Shown in pieces: positions 52,955 through 63,340 of a DNA stretch of 64,000 bases. The first letter of the stretch is position 1. Each line of letters starts with the position of its first letter. Source of the DNA: Gymnodinialimonas phycosphaerae. Lineage in GTDB: Bacteria > Pseudomonadota > Alphaproteobacteria > Rhodobacterales > Rhodobacteraceae. The DNA is taken from NCBI RefSeq assembly GCF_019195455.1, contig NZ_JAIMBW010000001.1, forward strand, positions 3,314,001 to 3,378,000, in the 5' to 3' direction. The translations under genes were made by a program, and so were the position numbers. The notes under the pieces are model-generated. The model did no database searches. It was not told where the DNA came from and saw nothing but the letters and a program-made list of their open reading frames with translations.

Positions 52955-54442
52955 ATGTCATCTGATCTGGTCATCGTTTATCACCGTCAGCCCTATGAGG
53001 AGGTGCAGGAGAACGGCAAAACCGTCCTGCGGGAGAACAAAAGCCCGAATGGGATCGTGCCGACGCTCAAAAGCTTTTTCGGGGGCGTCACCCACGGCGC
53101 CTGGGTGGCGTGGAAGCTGGCGGAAGACCCCGACAATCCCGATTTTGAGCCGCGCATCGAGATCGAGGACGATCACGGGAAGTATTCGGTCTTTCGCCTG
53201 CCCTTGTCCGCCGAACAGGTCCGCGAGTTCTACCACGTGACCTCGAAAGAGGCGTTCTGGCCCATTCTCCACGGCTTCAAGGAGCGCTACAATTACGACC
53301 CCGTGGACTGGGCGAACTTCCGGACGGTGAACTGGCAGTTCGCTGAAGCCGCTGCCAAGGAAGCAGCGTTGGGCGGTGTTGTCTGGGTGCATGATTACAA
53401 CCTGTGGCTGGTGCCGGGGTTCTTGCGGCAGATGCGACCGGACCTGAAGATTTCCTTCTTCCATCACACCCCCTTTCCCGCCGCCGACGTGTTCAACGTG
53501 CTGCCATGGCGGCGCGAAATCGTCTCTAGCCTTCTGGCCTGCGACGACATCGGCTTCCACATCCCCCGCTATGCCGCCAACTTCGTTTCAGTCGCGTGCA
53601 GCCTGTTCGATGTCGAGGTGGCAAAGCGGGTGCGCGTGCCCGAAAAATGGATCTCGGAAGGAACCGCGCTGACCGAGCGGGTGCAGCCGACCTTGCTGGC
53701 CCATGAGGGACGCCAGACAAGCATCAGCGTCGCACCGGTCGGCGTGAATATCGACTATATCGAGGAACGCGCCCGCGCGCCCGAGATCTGCGCAAAAGCC
53801 GCTGAAATCCGCGAAGAGCTTGGGGATACCAAGCTGCTGCTGTCCGTTGGGCGCACCGACTACACGAAGGGCGGCATCGAGCAGCTTCTCAGCTTCGAAC
53901 GCCTGCTTGAAGGCAAGCCAGAGCTGAAAGGCAAGATCCGCCTGATGCATGTGTCGGTTTCGGCCAATCGCAACATGACCGCCTACGAGCAGATCCAGAA
54001 TGAGATCGAACAGATCGCGGGGCGGATCAACGGGCGTTTCGGCACGCTGGAATGGCAGCCCATTGCCCTGATCTCGCGGGCCATCCAGTTCTCGGAGTTG
54101 GTGACCTACTACCGTGCCGCCGACGTGGCATGGATCACGCCACTGGTCGACGGGATGAACCTTGTTTGCAAGGAATTCGTCGCTGCGCGCGTGGATGGGG
54201 ACGGCGTCTTGGTGCTGTCGGAATTCGCGGGCGCCGCCGTGGCGCTGGAGGATGCAGTGCTTGCCAACCCCTTCTCGAACCGGTCGATGGATCGCGCCAT
54301 CGAGGACGCCATCGCCATGCCCGAGGACGAACGCCGCCGCCGCATGGCGTCGTTGTGGCACGCCGTCGCGCAGACCGACATCAAGAACTGGAAGCCCATC
54401 GGGTTTCTAACCGGCGGCGACAAGACGTTTGCCGCCGAGTGA
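52955..54442 (+). CDS. ggpS: Glucosylglycerol-phosphate synthase
   Basis: A 495-residue GT20 enzyme condensing ADP-glucose with glycerol-3-phosphate. The N-terminus closely follows cyanobacterial GgpS (VIVYHRQPYEEVQENGKTV, KSPNGIVPTLKSFFGG, FYHVTSKEAFWPILHGF), which differs from trehalose-phosphate synthase OtsA. GT20 landmarks include WVHDYNLWLVPGFLRQ, FFHHTPFPAADVFNVLPWR, GRTDYTKGGIEQLL and DGMNLVCKEFVAA. The product is dephosphorylated to the compatible solute glucosylglycerol. It starts 12 bases after the phosphatase, so osmotic induction of the whole operon is likely. Confidence 0.9.
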   Translation: MSSDLVIVYHRQPYEEVQENGKTVLRENKSPNGIVPTLKSFFGGVTHGAWVAWKLAEDPDNPDFEPRIEIEDDHGKYSVFRLPLSAEQVREFYHVTSKEAFWPILHGFKERYNYDPVDWANFRTVNWQFAEAAAKEAALGGVVWVHDYNLWLVPGFLRQMRPDLKISFFHHTPFPAADVFNVLPWRREIVSSLLACDDIGFHIPRYAANFVSVACSLFDVEVAKRVRVPEKWISEGTALTERVQPTLLAHEGRQTSISVAPVGVNIDYIEERARAPEICAKAAEIREELGDTKLLLSVGRTDYTKGGIEQLLSFERLLEGKPELKGKIRLMHVSVSANRNMTAYEQIQNEIEQIAGRINGRFGTLEWQPIALISRAIQFSELVTYYRAADVAWITPLVDGMNLVCKEFVAARVDGDGVLVLSEFAGAAVALEDAVLANPFSNRSMDRAIEDAIAMPEDERRRRMASLWHAVAQTDIKNWKPIGFLTGGDKTFAAE

Positions 54443-54652
54443 GCCTTGGGGCGATTGTCGGCGGGCCTTATGCGCCGATTAGCACCGGGGGTCGTGCTGG
54501 GTCAGGCAAGGATTGCAACGGCGCCGATATCAGTTGCCCCGGCAGAGCATGCACCAAACCCCGCGGGCAAGCGATCTTGTCGTGATCCCTCAGGGGTGCA
54601 GGTGTCGAGGGTCCGGGAAACCTCGGAGATCTGTTTTCTGGCGAAGATACGA

Positions 54653-56065
54653 TCAGCATTGCGGCAGGTTCACCGCCAGGCCGCCCAAACTGGTTTCCTT
54701 ATACTTCGTGTTCATATCCAGGCCGGTCTGGCGCATCGCTTCGATGCAATTGTCCAAAGGCATGAAGTGGGTGCCATCGCCCCGCAGGGCGAGGGACGCG
54801 GCGGAAACGGCCTTGATCGCGCCCAGTCCGTTGCGCTCGATACAAGGCACCTGCACAAGGCCCGCAACAGGGTCACAGGTCATGCCCATGTGATGTTCCA
54901 ACGCGATCTCGGCGGCGTTCTCGATCTGGGCGTTGGTGCCGCCCAAAGCCGCGCACAGGCCCGCCGCGGCCATGGCAGAGGCGCTGCCCACTTCGCCCTG
55001 ACACCCAACTTCGGCCCCCGAGATAGAGGCGTTGTGCTTGATCAGCCCGCCAATCGCGGCGGCGGTCATCATGAAGTCCCGCAGGCCGTCCTCCGTCGCG
55101 CCAATACAATGGTCACGGTAGTAGCGCAGGACGGCAGGGACGACGCCAGCGGCGCCATTGGTGGGCGAGGTCACGACGCGGCCCCCGGCGGCGTTCTCTT
55201 CATTCACGGCCATGGCGTAGACCGATAGCCAATCGTTTGCGACATGGGGCTGCGCCTGGTTGGTGCCTGCCTCGGCTTTCAGTTGGTCATAAATCTTCTT
55301 GGCGCGGCGTTTGACTTTCAGGCCACCGGGAAGCTCTCCCTCCATCCGCAGGCCACGGTCGATGCAATCGTCCATCGCGCGCCAGACGGTATCAAGACGG
55401 GCCTTGACCTCGGCGCGGGGGGAGAAGGCGGCCTCGTTCTCCCATTTCATCTGGGCGATGGTCTTGCCTGACGTTTGGCCCATCACCAGCATCTCGGCGG
55501 CAGAGCCAAAGGGATGGGGGAAGCCTGCTTCCTCCTTCTCGGCATGAAGCGCCTCGGGGCCATCGCCCTGGGCGTCCAACTCCTTCGCGGTGACCACGAA
55601 GCCGCCGCCGATGGAGTAATACGTTTCCTCCAGATAAAGGTTCCCGGCGGTGTCATAGGCGCGCAGGATCATGCCGTTCGCATGGCCGGGCAAGGTGGTG
55701 TCGTAGTCGAAGACAAGGTCGGTTTCGGGCGCGAATTTCAGCGGCGGAAGGTCCGGGGGCGTGACCCTGCCCAAGGCGCGGATCTGCGCCTCCAGCGCTT
55801 CGGCCTGGTCGGGGTCCAGCGTGGACGGCGTGTGGCCGGAGAGGCCGAGAATCACCGCGCGGTCGGTCGCGTGGCCCTTTCCGGTGAAAGCCAGCGAACC
55901 GTGAAGTGAACAACCCAGGCCGCCTAGGTTACCGGCTCCCGGTTCTTTCTCGCGCCCCCGGCGCAGGTCATCAAGGAAGCGCGCGGCCGCGCTCATCGGT
56001 CCCATGGTGTGGGACGACGACGGGCCAATGCCCACCTTGAAAATATCGAATATACTCAAGAACAT
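54653..56065 (-). CDS. sdaA: L-serine ammonia-lyase (single-chain)
   Basis: A 470-residue iron-sulfur enzyme converting L-serine to pyruvate and ammonia. The N-terminal beta domain begins [20 protein letters not shown]. The alpha domain has [40 protein letters not shown] and [19 protein letters not shown], which supply the three cluster cysteines. The N- and C-terminal parts are one chain, as in E. coli SdaA. Single gene, convergent with ggpS. The 210 bases between them hold no gene I can support. Confidence 0.97.
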   Translation of the reverse strand: MFLSIFDIFKVGIGPSSSHTMGPMSAAARFLDDLRRGREKEPGAGNLGGLGCSLHGSLAFTGKGHATDRAVILGLSGHTPSTLDPDQAEALEAQIRALGRVTPPDLPPLKFAPETDLVFDYDTTLPGHANGMILRAYDTAGNLYLEETYYSIGGGFVVTAKELDAQGDGPEALHAEKEEAGFPHPFGSAAEMLVMGQTSGKTIAQMKWENEAAFSPRAEVKARLDTVWRAMDDCIDRGLRMEGELPGGLKVKRRAKKIYDQLKAEAGTNQAQPHVANDWLSVYAMAVNEENAAGGRVVTSPTNGAAGVVPAVLRYYRDHCIGATEDGLRDFMMTAAAIGGLIKHNASISGAEVGCQGEVGSASAMAAAGLCAALGGTNAQIENAAEIALEHHMGMTCDPVAGLVQVPCIERNGLGAIKAVSAASLALRGDGTHFMPLDNCIEAMRQTGLDMNTKYKETSLGGLAVNLPQC

Positions 56066-56273
56066 ACGATTACCCCACCGCCCAATGCACGGCCCGATTA
56101 TAGGGGTTTCTGACGCCCCTCCAATCCCGGATACGACGCCCCGCGTCGAGCGCCCGACCTGTCGAATTGCGCGAAATCCTATCTTTCGCGTGGGCCGTGT
56201 TCACGATTTGATAGGTGTATTGCGCTTTGGTGTCCCGACGAACTTCGTGAACACACGTCTTGAAAGGATCATC

Positions 56274-56843
56274 ATGCGTAAATTCCTTATCGCCGCGGCC
56301 CTGTTGTCGGCTAGCGCCCCCGCCTTTGCGACGGATTATCAATCCTCGATGCAGGCCTATCTGGACTCGGGGGCGGCCGCCTGGACGTCTGAGCCGTCTG
56401 TTGTTGCGGCTGTGGCCGCTGCCAATGAAACAACTGCCGGCTATTCCGAGGCCGAGATCATCGCCATGGATACCGCTTGGCGCGCAGAGGTCGGGACCGC
56501 CGATACCGCGCTTGTCGATAGCGTGCTTGATAACGGAACCGCTGACTTCCTGCGCCAGGTGGTGGCGGATTCTGGCGGAATCATTACCGAAATCATCCTG
56601 ATGGATGCGCAGGGCCTGAACGTTGCCGTCAGCCACGTGACATCTGACTACTGGCAGGGCGATGAAGCCAAGCACCAGGAGACCTACGGCGTCGGCCCCG
56701 ATGCCGTCCATTTCGGTGACGTCGAACTGGATGAATCGAGCCAGCGGTATCAGGGCCAGATCTCCTTGACGCTGGTGGACCCGGAAACCGGTGATGCCAT
56801 TGGCGCCGTGACCATTGGGGTCGACGCGCAAGCCTTGCTGTAG
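56274..56843 (+). CDS. Stand-alone periplasmic sensor-domain protein (PDC/cache-like)
   Basis: A 189-residue exported protein. A signal peptide ([19 protein letters not shown]) is followed by a single PAS/cache-like domain (about 80-185; [49 protein letters not shown]). It has no membrane anchor or signalling domain of its own. It lies 34 bases before a methyl-accepting chemotaxis gene and is probably co-transcribed. I infer that it captures a ligand in the periplasm and acts on the receptor. ATG chosen after AAAGGATC. Confidence 0.8.
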   Translation: MRKFLIAAALLSASAPAFATDYQSSMQAYLDSGAAAWTSEPSVVAAVAAANETTAGYSEAEIIAMDTAWRAEVGTADTALVDSVLDNGTADFLRQVVADSGGIITEIILMDAQGLNVAVSHVTSDYWQGDEAKHQETYGVGPDAVHFGDVELDESSQRYQGQISLTLVDPETGDAIGAVTIGVDAQALL

Positions 56844-56877
56844 ATTGCCTGCCTTTTCTCTTCCGAAGGAGTGTCTG

Positions 56878-58629
56878 ATGGCCATTTCGACTATGCTAAA
56901 AGGGCTTGAAAAGTCCTTGTTCTTGAGGGTGCTGGCGCTGTCCGCGTTGTCCACTGTCATTATTGTCGTTGCGGCTATCGGGTTCTCCGTATGGCAGACA
57001 AGTCAGATCGCACGTGAAGGTGTGGTCAACTTGGCCGAAAGCGCCGTGGGCAACTCGGCTGGTCAACTTGGGCCTCATATGCGATTCGGGAATGCTGAAG
57101 CCGTCCAGACCGAGCTTGAGCGGCACGCAGTTTTGGCGGCTGACAACTTCGTCGCAATTGTTGCCGTGGATGTGTCTGGCGTTCCGATCGCTTCTGTCGG
57201 GGACGCAACCGCCCACGGCCTGGTGGACCTTGGCGCCGAAGTGCTGACGTCAGGCACCCGACAAACCGCCGGCCAGGGTTACATCGTGGCAGAGCCGGTC
57301 TTTTTCGATAATAATGGACCACCGGTGGGCGCCATCGCGATCGTATGGTCCCCGAACGCGGTGTTGGCGAAGCTCGCCGTGCAACGTGCCATCGCAATTG
57401 CCGTCCTGATACTCGTGTTCATCGCGATCCTGGCGCTGATGAAGCGCAACTTGCAGAAGACGTTGCGTGTCCCGATCACGCAGGTTGAACAGGCCGTCAC
57501 AGGCCTGGCCGAAGGGGACTATGACAAGACGGTTCCCCTGCAAGACCGGGCGGATGAAATCGGGGCGATTGCTGGCGCTTTGGAAACCCTGCGCGCCCGT
57601 CTGAGCGACGCCAAAGCCGACGAGGCGCGACGCGAAGAGGCAAGGCACGTTCAGACCATTGTCGTGGACCGTCTGGCGGAAGCGATGACTGCCCTGTCGG
57701 ATGGGGATCTGACCCACCGCATCGACGACGACATGACCGAGGCCTATGAACGCTTGCGCATGGATTACAACGCTGCCGTACAACGCATGGCGCAGGTGAT
57801 TGGTGAGGTTTCTTACAACGTCAATTCGGTCGCGCGGGGCTCTAAGGCCATTTCTCAAGGCTCCGATGACCTCGCCAGCAGGACCGAGCAACAGGCCGCA
57901 GCGCTGGAACAGTCCGCAGCTGCAATCGGCACGCTCACCGAGTCGGTGCAGAACACTGCGCAAGAGGCGCGAGATGTGGAAGCAGTGGTCTTGAATGCCT
58001 GCGCCACGGCCGAAAGCAGTGGGGCGATCGTGCAATCCGCGATGAACGCCATGACGGATATCGAGGGGTCCTCGGCTCAGGTTTCGCAGATCATCGGGCT
58101 GATCGATGAGATTGCATTTCAGACCAATCTGCTTGCATTGAACGCCGGCGTGGAAGCCGCCCGCGCCGGAGAGGCGGGCCGCGGTTTCGCGGTTGTCGCA
58201 TCGGAAGTGCGCGCGTTGGCGCAGCGTGCATCGGACGCTGCCATGCAGATCAAGACGTTGATCGGGCAATCGTCGTCACAGGTCCAGACCGGGGTCGAGC
58301 TTGTCGGGAATGCGGGCAAGGCGCTGGAAGAAATCTCCAGGCAGGTGGCGTCAATTTCGTCACATGTATCAAGCATCGCCCAGGAAGCGGTGGGGCAGGC
58401 CACCGGATTAGGTGAGATCAATGAGGCCGTCTTAAGCCTGGATCAGGTGACTCAAGAGAACGCCGCAATGGTGGAGGAAAGCAACGCCGCCGCCCACGCG
58501 CTTTCCGGAGAGGCGCATACGATCGCAGAGTTGGTGGCAGTGTTTCGGGTCAGTCAGACCGGGGCCCTCACGGGGGACGATTCCAGCGACGCGGGATCTG
58601 ATCTTCAGGTCGCAGTGGCGGGTCAGTGA
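56878..58629 (+). CDS. Methyl-accepting chemotaxis protein
   Basis: A 583-residue receptor. The first membrane helix (about 18-40; [20 protein letters not shown]) is followed by a periplasmic domain of roughly 150 residues and a second helix (about 182-202). Then come a HAMP pair ([20 protein letters not shown]) and the signalling hairpin ([20 protein letters not shown], then [20 protein letters not shown]). It couples to CheA and CheW, none of which is in the window. The ATG has GAAGGAG upstream. The protein upstream may serve as an extra ligand-binding subunit. Confidence 0.96.
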   Translation: MAISTMLKGLEKSLFLRVLALSALSTVIIVVAAIGFSVWQTSQIAREGVVNLAESAVGNSAGQLGPHMRFGNAEAVQTELERHAVLAADNFVAIVAVDVSGVPIASVGDATAHGLVDLGAEVLTSGTRQTAGQGYIVAEPVFFDNNGPPVGAIAIVWSPNAVLAKLAVQRAIAIAVLILVFIAILALMKRNLQKTLRVPITQVEQAVTGLAEGDYDKTVPLQDRADEIGAIAGALETLRARLSDAKADEARREEARHVQTIVVDRLAEAMTALSDGDLTHRIDDDMTEAYERLRMDYNAAVQRMAQVIGEVSYNVNSVARGSKAISQGSDDLASRTEQQAAALEQSAAAIGTLTESVQNTAQEARDVEAVVLNACATAESSGAIVQSAMNAMTDIEGSSAQVSQIIGLIDEIAFQTNLLALNAGVEAARAGEAGRGFAVVASEVRALAQRASDAAMQIKTLIGQSSSQVQTGVELVGNAGKALEEISRQVASISSHVSSIAQEAVGQATGLGEINEAVLSLDQVTQENAAMVEESNAAAHALSGEAHTIAELVAVFRVSQTGALTGDDSSDAGSDLQVAVAGQ

Positions 58630-58674
58630 TCCCCACCGACACAAAGATAACCGTTCAGATCAAGGGAAGAAGAA

Positions 58675-58750
58675 TGGTGAGCCCTGCAGGATTCGAACCT
58701 GCGACAAATTGATTAAAAGTCAACTGCTCTACCAACTGAGCTAAGGGCCC
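58675..58750 (-). tRNA. tRNA-Lys (anticodon TTT)
   Basis: Cloverleaf with acceptor GGGCCCT / AGGGCTC, D-arm GCTCAGTTGGTAGAGC, anticodon stem GTTGA/TCAAT with loop CTTTTAA, T-arm GCAGG-TTCGAAT-CCTGC and an encoded CCA. Anticodon TTT reads AAA and AAG. Confidence 0.97.
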
Positions 58751-58870
58751 GCTCAAGGGCCGTTGCTTAGGGGGGTGCTGGTGACTCGTCAAGTCAAAAT
58801 CCCGGACGATTTTTCCAACGGGCCGGGAAAGCGCCGATCAGGTCTTTGAACTGTGCGTGGCTTCTTCTAT

Positions 58871-59734
58871 ATGCGGCAAATGCCTGATCATAACTCATAT
58901 CCCGGCCTGCCGTTCCTGAAGATGCACGGCCTTGGCAACGATTTCGTCGTGATCGACGCGCGCGGAACCAAGCGGGCGGTGACGCCCGTCTTGGCGCGGG
59001 CGCTGGGGGATCGGCATCGCGGCGTGGGTTTTGACCAGCTTGCCGTGATCGAAGCGGGCACAGATTGCGACCTGGCGCTTACGTTCTGGAATGCCGATGG
59101 CTCGACGGCGGGGGCGTGTGGCAACGCCACCCGCTGCATTGCCCGCCGAGAGATGGAGCTGACCGGCAAGCACCGCATCACGCTGCGCACCGAACGCGGG
59201 TTGTTGGAAGCTGTGGACGCAGGCAATGGGCTGACGTCGGTCAACATGGGCCAGCCGGTGATGACCTGGAAGGACATCCCCCTGAAGGGCGCCTGCGACA
59301 CGCTGAGTTTGCCGATTGACGGCGTCCCGGTGGCGACGGGAATGGGCAACCCCCATTGCACCTTCTTTGTGGAAGACGCCGATGCGGTCGATCTGGAAGG
59401 CCTTGGCGCGAAGTTCGAACATCACCCCCTTTTCCCTGAGCGTACCAATGTGCAGTTCGCCCATGTGATCGGCCCCGATCACCTGCGGATGCGGGTGTGG
59501 GAACGGGGGGTTGGGGTGACGCTGGCCTCGGGCTCGTCGTCTTGCGCGGTGGCCGTCGCGGCGGCACGGCGGGGGCTGACCGGGCGCAAGGTGCGCCTGA
59601 CGCTCGACGGCGGTGAGATCGCTATTGATTGGCGCGCAGACGGCGTCTGGATGACAGGGGCCACGGCCCACGTCTTCAGTGGTGAATTGACACCCGCATT
59701 CCTTGACTCGTTGCCTTCGGATCCCGGGGGATGA
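58871..59734 (+). CDS. dapF: Diaminopimelate epimerase
   Basis: A 287-residue enzyme that epimerises LL- to meso-diaminopimelate for lysine and peptidoglycan. The two catalytic cysteines are Cys83 (GACGNATRC) and Cys225 ([12 protein letters not shown]). The family start [14 protein letters not shown] is clear. ATG codons at 58871 and 58880, and a GTG at 58853, are all possible starts; none has a strong ribosome site. Its stop overlaps the mtaB start (ATGA), so the two are coupled. Confidence 0.96.
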   Translation: MRQMPDHNSYPGLPFLKMHGLGNDFVVIDARGTKRAVTPVLARALGDRHRGVGFDQLAVIEAGTDCDLALTFWNADGSTAGACGNATRCIARREMELTGKHRITLRTERGLLEAVDAGNGLTSVNMGQPVMTWKDIPLKGACDTLSLPIDGVPVATGMGNPHCTFFVEDADAVDLEGLGAKFEHHPLFPERTNVQFAHVIGPDHLRMRVWERGVGVTLASGSSSCAVAVAAARRGLTGRKVRLTLDGGEIAIDWRADGVWMTGATAHVFSGELTPAFLDSLPSDPGG

Positions 59735-60981
59735 GCGCGCCCGTCTTCCATACGCTCGGCTGTCGCCTCAACGCCTATGAGACCGAGGCGATGCGCGAGA
59801 TGACCGCGCAAGCCGGGCTGCAAGACGCCGTGGTGATAAACACCTGCGCCGTGACGGCCGAAGCCGTGCGCAAGGCGCGTCAGGAAATCCGCAAATTGCG
59901 CCGCGATAACCCTGCTGCGAAGCTGATCGTCACCGGCTGCGCCGCCCAGACAGAGCCCGCGACGTTCGAAGCGATGGCAGAGGTCGACCTGGTCCTCGGC
60001 AATTCCGAGAAGATGGACCCCGCCACGTGGGCCGCCCCGGACTTGATCGGCGAGACCGAGAAGGTGCGCGTCGACGACATCATGTCGGTACGCGAAACGG
60101 CCGAGCATCTGATCGACGGTTTCGGCACGCGAAGCCGCGCCTACGTGCAGGTGCAAAACGGCTGTGACCATCGGTGTACCTTCTGCATTATCCCCTATGG
60201 GCGTGGGAATTCACGCAGCGTGCCTGCGGGTGTTGTGGTGGACCAGATCAAGCGGCTTGTGGACCGTGGGTTCAACGAGATCGTCTTGACGGGCGTCGAC
60301 ATGACCTCTTGGGGCGCGGACCTGCCCGCCACGCCGAAACTCGGTGATCTGGTGCTGCGCATTTTGAAGCTGGTGCCGGACCTGCCGCGCCTGCGGATCA
60401 GCTCGATCGATAGCATCGAAGTGGATGACGCGCTGATGCAGGCCATCGCGACAGAGCCGCGCCTGATGCCGCATCTCCACCTCAGCCTGCAACACGGCGA
60501 TGACCTGATCCTCAAGCGGATGAAGCGGCGCCACCTGCGGGACGATGCCATCGCGTTCTGCGAGGATGCCCGCAAGCTGCGCCCCGACATCACCTTCGGG
60601 GCGGATATCATTGCCGGGTTCCCGACCGAAACCGACGCGCATTTCGCCAACTCCCTCAAGCTGGTCCATGACTGTGACCTCACCTGGCTCCACGTCTTCC
60701 CCTATTCCCCCCGTGAAGGCACCCCCGCCGCGCGGATGCCCCAAGTCAACGGCACCGTGATCAAGGCCCGCGCCAAGCAGTTGCGACTGGCGGGAGACGC
60801 GGCTGTAGCGGCGCACCTGTCCCAACAGATTGGCCAATCCCACAGCATCCTGATGGAAAGCCCGAAAACCGGGCGGACCGAGCAGTTTACCGAAGTGAAA
60901 TTCGCCACAGACCAACCCGAAGGGCACATCGTTTTCGCCCGGATCACCGGTTCAAACGGCAGGGTCCTGACGGCTGATTAG
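59731..60981 (+). CDS. mtaB: tRNA ms2t6A methylthiotransferase MtaB
   Basis: A 416-residue radical-SAM enzyme that adds a methylthio group to t6A37 in tRNAs reading ANN codons. The N-terminal UPF0004 domain has three cluster cysteines ([24 protein letters not shown]). The radical-SAM core is [17 protein letters not shown]. It ends with a TRAM-like C-terminus. Reads through to a normal stop. A degraded second copy of its last 50 or so codons lies about 560 bases downstream. Confidence 0.96.
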   Translation: MSAPVFHTLGCRLNAYETEAMREMTAQAGLQDAVVINTCAVTAEAVRKARQEIRKLRRDNPAAKLIVTGCAAQTEPATFEAMAEVDLVLGNSEKMDPATWAAPDLIGETEKVRVDDIMSVRETAEHLIDGFGTRSRAYVQVQNGCDHRCTFCIIPYGRGNSRSVPAGVVVDQIKRLVDRGFNEIVLTGVDMTSWGADLPATPKLGDLVLRILKLVPDLPRLRISSIDSIEVDDALMQAIATEPRLMPHLHLSLQHGDDLILKRMKRRHLRDDAIAFCEDARKLRPDITFGADIIAGFPTETDAHFANSLKLVHDCDLTWLHVFPYSPREGTPAARMPQVNGTVIKARAKQLRLAGDAAVAAHLSQQIGQSHSILMESPKTGRTEQFTEVKFATDQPEGHIVFARITGSNGRVLTAD

Positions 60982-61187
60982 GAAATTCCCTCCCAGTCTG
61001 CTACGTTGATGCCTAAGAAATAGGCGTTTCCGACGGCGTGGCACGTTGTGCCTGCCGGGGCAGTTCCGTGAAACAAACCTGTCACATTTCAGCACTCTGG
61101 CCCGTGAAGCCTGATCCGATGCGATGCCTCACATTGTATCTTCAGTCGCTGTCACGGCCCGAAGATTTTTTGGAAGGATCAGTTTCG

Positions 61188-61529
61188 ATGTGGAAAGCAA
61201 TAGTCGGGTCAGCCTTGGTTCTGACGGTATCGGCCTGCCTCTCGGTTGGGGTCACGTTTCAAAGGTGGGTTGGCACCTACGAATATGATGGAACCACCTA
61301 CCGGGTTGCCTTGGTCGCGTCAGATCGCCTGGATGGGGAAACTGCGTTGGAATACCATTTGGTGCCCGGCGATACGGTGACTTACGGACCACAGGACATG
61401 ATCGCGCGATGTAGTGCGTTCGACGAGGCGAATTGGCGACAGGTTGACGTCCGCCGATGTGAGCAGCCATTTGCCCGCGCCATTGACGCGCTCGCAGGCC
61501 CCCCGATGATGGGGGGAGATGACTACTAA
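61188..61529 (+). CDS. Small predicted lipoprotein
   Basis: A 113-residue protein with a signal sequence and lipobox (IVGSALVLTVSAC). A short globular part follows (RWVGTYEYDGTTYRVALVAS) with two later cysteines (IARCSAF, VRRCEQP). I do not recognise a family. The ATG at 61188 has GGAAGGA upstream; a longer frame would add an implausible N-terminus. The gene stands between intact mtaB and a decayed copy of the mtaB 3' end, which suggests it came in with a recombination event. Confidence 0.6.
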   Translation: MWKAIVGSALVLTVSACLSVGVTFQRWVGTYEYDGTTYRVALVASDRLDGETALEYHLVPGDTVTYGPQDMIARCSAFDEANWRQVDVRRCEQPFARAIDALAGPPMMGGDDY

Positions 61530-61540
61530 CCGGGGGAAGT

Positions 61541-61726
61541 TGCACGGACCTGTCCAAACAGATAGGGCAAATCCACAACACCTTGATGGAAAGCCGAAAA
61601 AACGGTCGGACCAAGCAGATTGCAGAGGTTGTATTCGCAAAAGATCAGGCCGTGGGCCATATCTTGAACGCATGTATCAATGGGCAGTCAAAGCAAAAGC
61701 TTCTGGCGTCGTGCGCCCACCTGTAA
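61541..61726 (+). pseudogene. Decayed 3' fragment of an mtaB gene
   Basis: Translation gives DLSKQIGQIHNTLMES, then NGRTKQIAEVVFAKDQ and GHILNACING, which parallels the mtaB end ([40 protein letters not shown]). About 28 of 45 aligned residues are identical. There is no start codon or upstream mtaB sequence. The frame runs past the mtaB end to a TAA. It is a remnant and not a functional gene. Confidence 0.85.
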
Positions 61727-61739
61727 CGAGGCCAACTTT

Positions 61740-62393
61740 ATGCATCCCAACCCAGCTTTCCGCCAAGAGCCCGCCTTCTCCAACATCGCGATGTGTCACA
61801 AACGCGGATTCGGGATGTTGTGCCTGAATGGTGATCCGGCCCCCATGATCAGTCACGTCCCGTTTTTTCTGGACCAGGCGGGGCGCATGGCGGAACTGCA
61901 TCTCGTGCGCTCCAACCCGATCGCGCGGCATGTGACGCAAGCCACACCCGCAGTAATCGCGGTGAATGGCCCCGATGGATACGTGTCGCCGGACTGGTAC
62001 GAGATCCCGGATCAAGTGCCGACGTGGAACTACGTCGCGATTCACCTGCGTGGCGTCCTGATGCCCATGGACGGCGATCTGATGCGTGAGCATCTGGACC
62101 GTCTGTCCGGGCATTTCGAGGGGCGCCTGGCCCCGAAGCCGGCCTGGACGACGGAAAAGATGTCCGACGACGCGCTGGATCGGATGATGCGCCAGATCCT
62201 GCCCTTCCGGCTCGAAGTGCAAGAGGTCGAGGGGACGTGGAAGCTGAACCAGAACAAGCCCGATGCCGCGCGCCAGGGCGCGGCGGAGGCGATCAAGCAA
62301 TCGCCGATTGGCCATGAGGTCGAAACATTGGGGGCCTTGATGAACGGCGGCGTGCCGTCGATTGATAAGGGCGCGCCGCTGACCTACATTTAG
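61740..62393 (+). CDS. PaiB-family FMN-binding protein / negative regulator
   Basis: A 217-residue protein of the PaiB family, an FMN-binding split-barrel fold. The start is HPNPAFRQEPAFSNIAM; later PTWNYVAIHLRGV is the family's most typical stretch. In Bacillus PaiB is linked to repression of sporulation and protease genes, but the biochemical role is unclear. The ATG at 61740 matches the normal N-terminus and directly follows the mtaB remnant. A small membrane-protein gene follows 50 bases later. Confidence 0.9.
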   Translation: MHPNPAFRQEPAFSNIAMCHKRGFGMLCLNGDPAPMISHVPFFLDQAGRMAELHLVRSNPIARHVTQATPAVIAVNGPDGYVSPDWYEIPDQVPTWNYVAIHLRGVLMPMDGDLMREHLDRLSGHFEGRLAPKPAWTTEKMSDDALDRMMRQILPFRLEVQEVEGTWKLNQNKPDAARQGAAEAIKQSPIGHEVETLGALMNGGVPSIDKGAPLTYI

Positions 62394-62443
62394 TGCAGGC
62401 GCTCATGTAGCCGAAGGCGGTAGCGCATAAGGAGAACACTCTT

Positions 62444-62725
62444 ATGGCTTTGAACATCCCCCCCATGGCATTCCTCGTGTTGCGCTATGGCGCGGTCGCC
62501 GTCGCTGGTTTTGCCGCCGCACGCTACGCGCCGCGCGGCACGCTCTCGCCCGCCGTGGAGGCCGAGATGGACGCCGCCCCCGATGGCGTTCAGGTGTGCC
62601 GGGCCCCCGGACAACTGGCGGCGGCGGGAAAGATCACGAAAACGCTGCGGGCGGGGCGGTTCGGGCCGCGCTTCCGCATGGATGGCACGGCGCTGGCGCG
62701 TTTGAGAATACGGCGACTCACATAG
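62444..62725 (+). CDS. Small protein with one N-terminal membrane segment
   Basis: A 93-residue protein beginning with a hydrophobic stretch (MAFLVLRYGAVAVAGFAAAR), then a polar, basic-rich tail (AAAGKITKTLRAGRFGPRFR). A strong ribosome site AAGGAG precedes it. I recognise no family. Placed between the PaiB-type and GST genes on the same strand with small gaps, it is probably part of that operon. Confidence 0.6.
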   Translation: MALNIPPMAFLVLRYGAVAVAGFAAARYAPRGTLSPAVEAEMDAAPDGVQVCRAPGQLAAAGKITKTLRAGRFGPRFRMDGTALARLRIRRLT

Positions 62726-62737
62726 TGGAATATCGAC

Positions 62738-63340
62738 ATGATTGAACTTCTGGGCTCTGACGCCTCTCCGTTCGTGCGCAAGGCACGGGTTCTGGTGGCG
62801 GAGGCGGGCATCACCGATGTGCCTTACGTGCAGGTCACGGCCACGCCGATGGGCGGGGAAGAGCGGCTGAATTCGGCCAATCCCCTTGGCAAGATCCCCG
62901 CGCTGGTGCGCGACGGGGGCCCCACGATCTACGACAGCAATGTTGTGTGCCGCTTCCTTGATGACCGCGCGCAAGCGGGCCTCTACCCGGCAGGTCGCCT
63001 GTGGGAGACGTTGACACTGGAGGCCACGGGCGACGGCATCATGGAGGCCGCCGTGGGCATCGTCTATGAAAAGCGCCTGCGCCCGGAAGAGCTGTGGTGG
63101 AATGACTGGTTCGATGCCCAATGGTTGAAGGTCACGCGGTCACTCGATGCGTTGGAGCGTCAGTGGATGAGCCACCTCTACGGCCCGCTCGACATGGGTC
63201 AGGTCAGCGTCGCCTGCGCGCTGGGTTATCTGGACCTGCGCCATGGCGACCGCGACTGGCGCGGCGGCCGCGACGCGCTGGCGGCCTGGTACAAACGGTT
63301 TGCCGAACGCCCCTCGATGGTGGCAACCGCCCCGGAATGA
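62738..63340 (+). CDS. Glutathione S-transferase family protein
   Basis: A 200-residue GST. The N-terminal thioredoxin-like domain has GSDASPFVRKARVLVAEAGI and PLGKIPALV. The glutathione gamma-glutamyl contact (YDSNVVCRFLD) is in place, and a helical C-terminal domain follows. The substrate is unknown. It differs from the probable FzlA protein elsewhere in the window. It overlaps the GNAT gene by four bases (ATGA). Confidence 0.9.
   Translation: MIELLGSDASPFVRKARVLVAEAGITDVPYVQVTATPMGGEERLNSANPLGKIPALVRDGGPTIYDSNVVCRFLDDRAQAGLYPAGRLWETLTLEATGDGIMEAAVGIVYEKRLRPEELWWNDWFDAQWLKVTRSLDALERQWMSHLYGPLDMGQVSVACALGYLDLRHGDRDWRGGRDALAAWYKRFAERPSMVATAPE

Noticed and set aside
54446..54652. Possible short gene in the gap between ggpS and sdaA
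   Set aside because: Frames in both directions lack ribosome sites and any recognisable feature; the plus-strand frame mostly runs antisense through sdaA.
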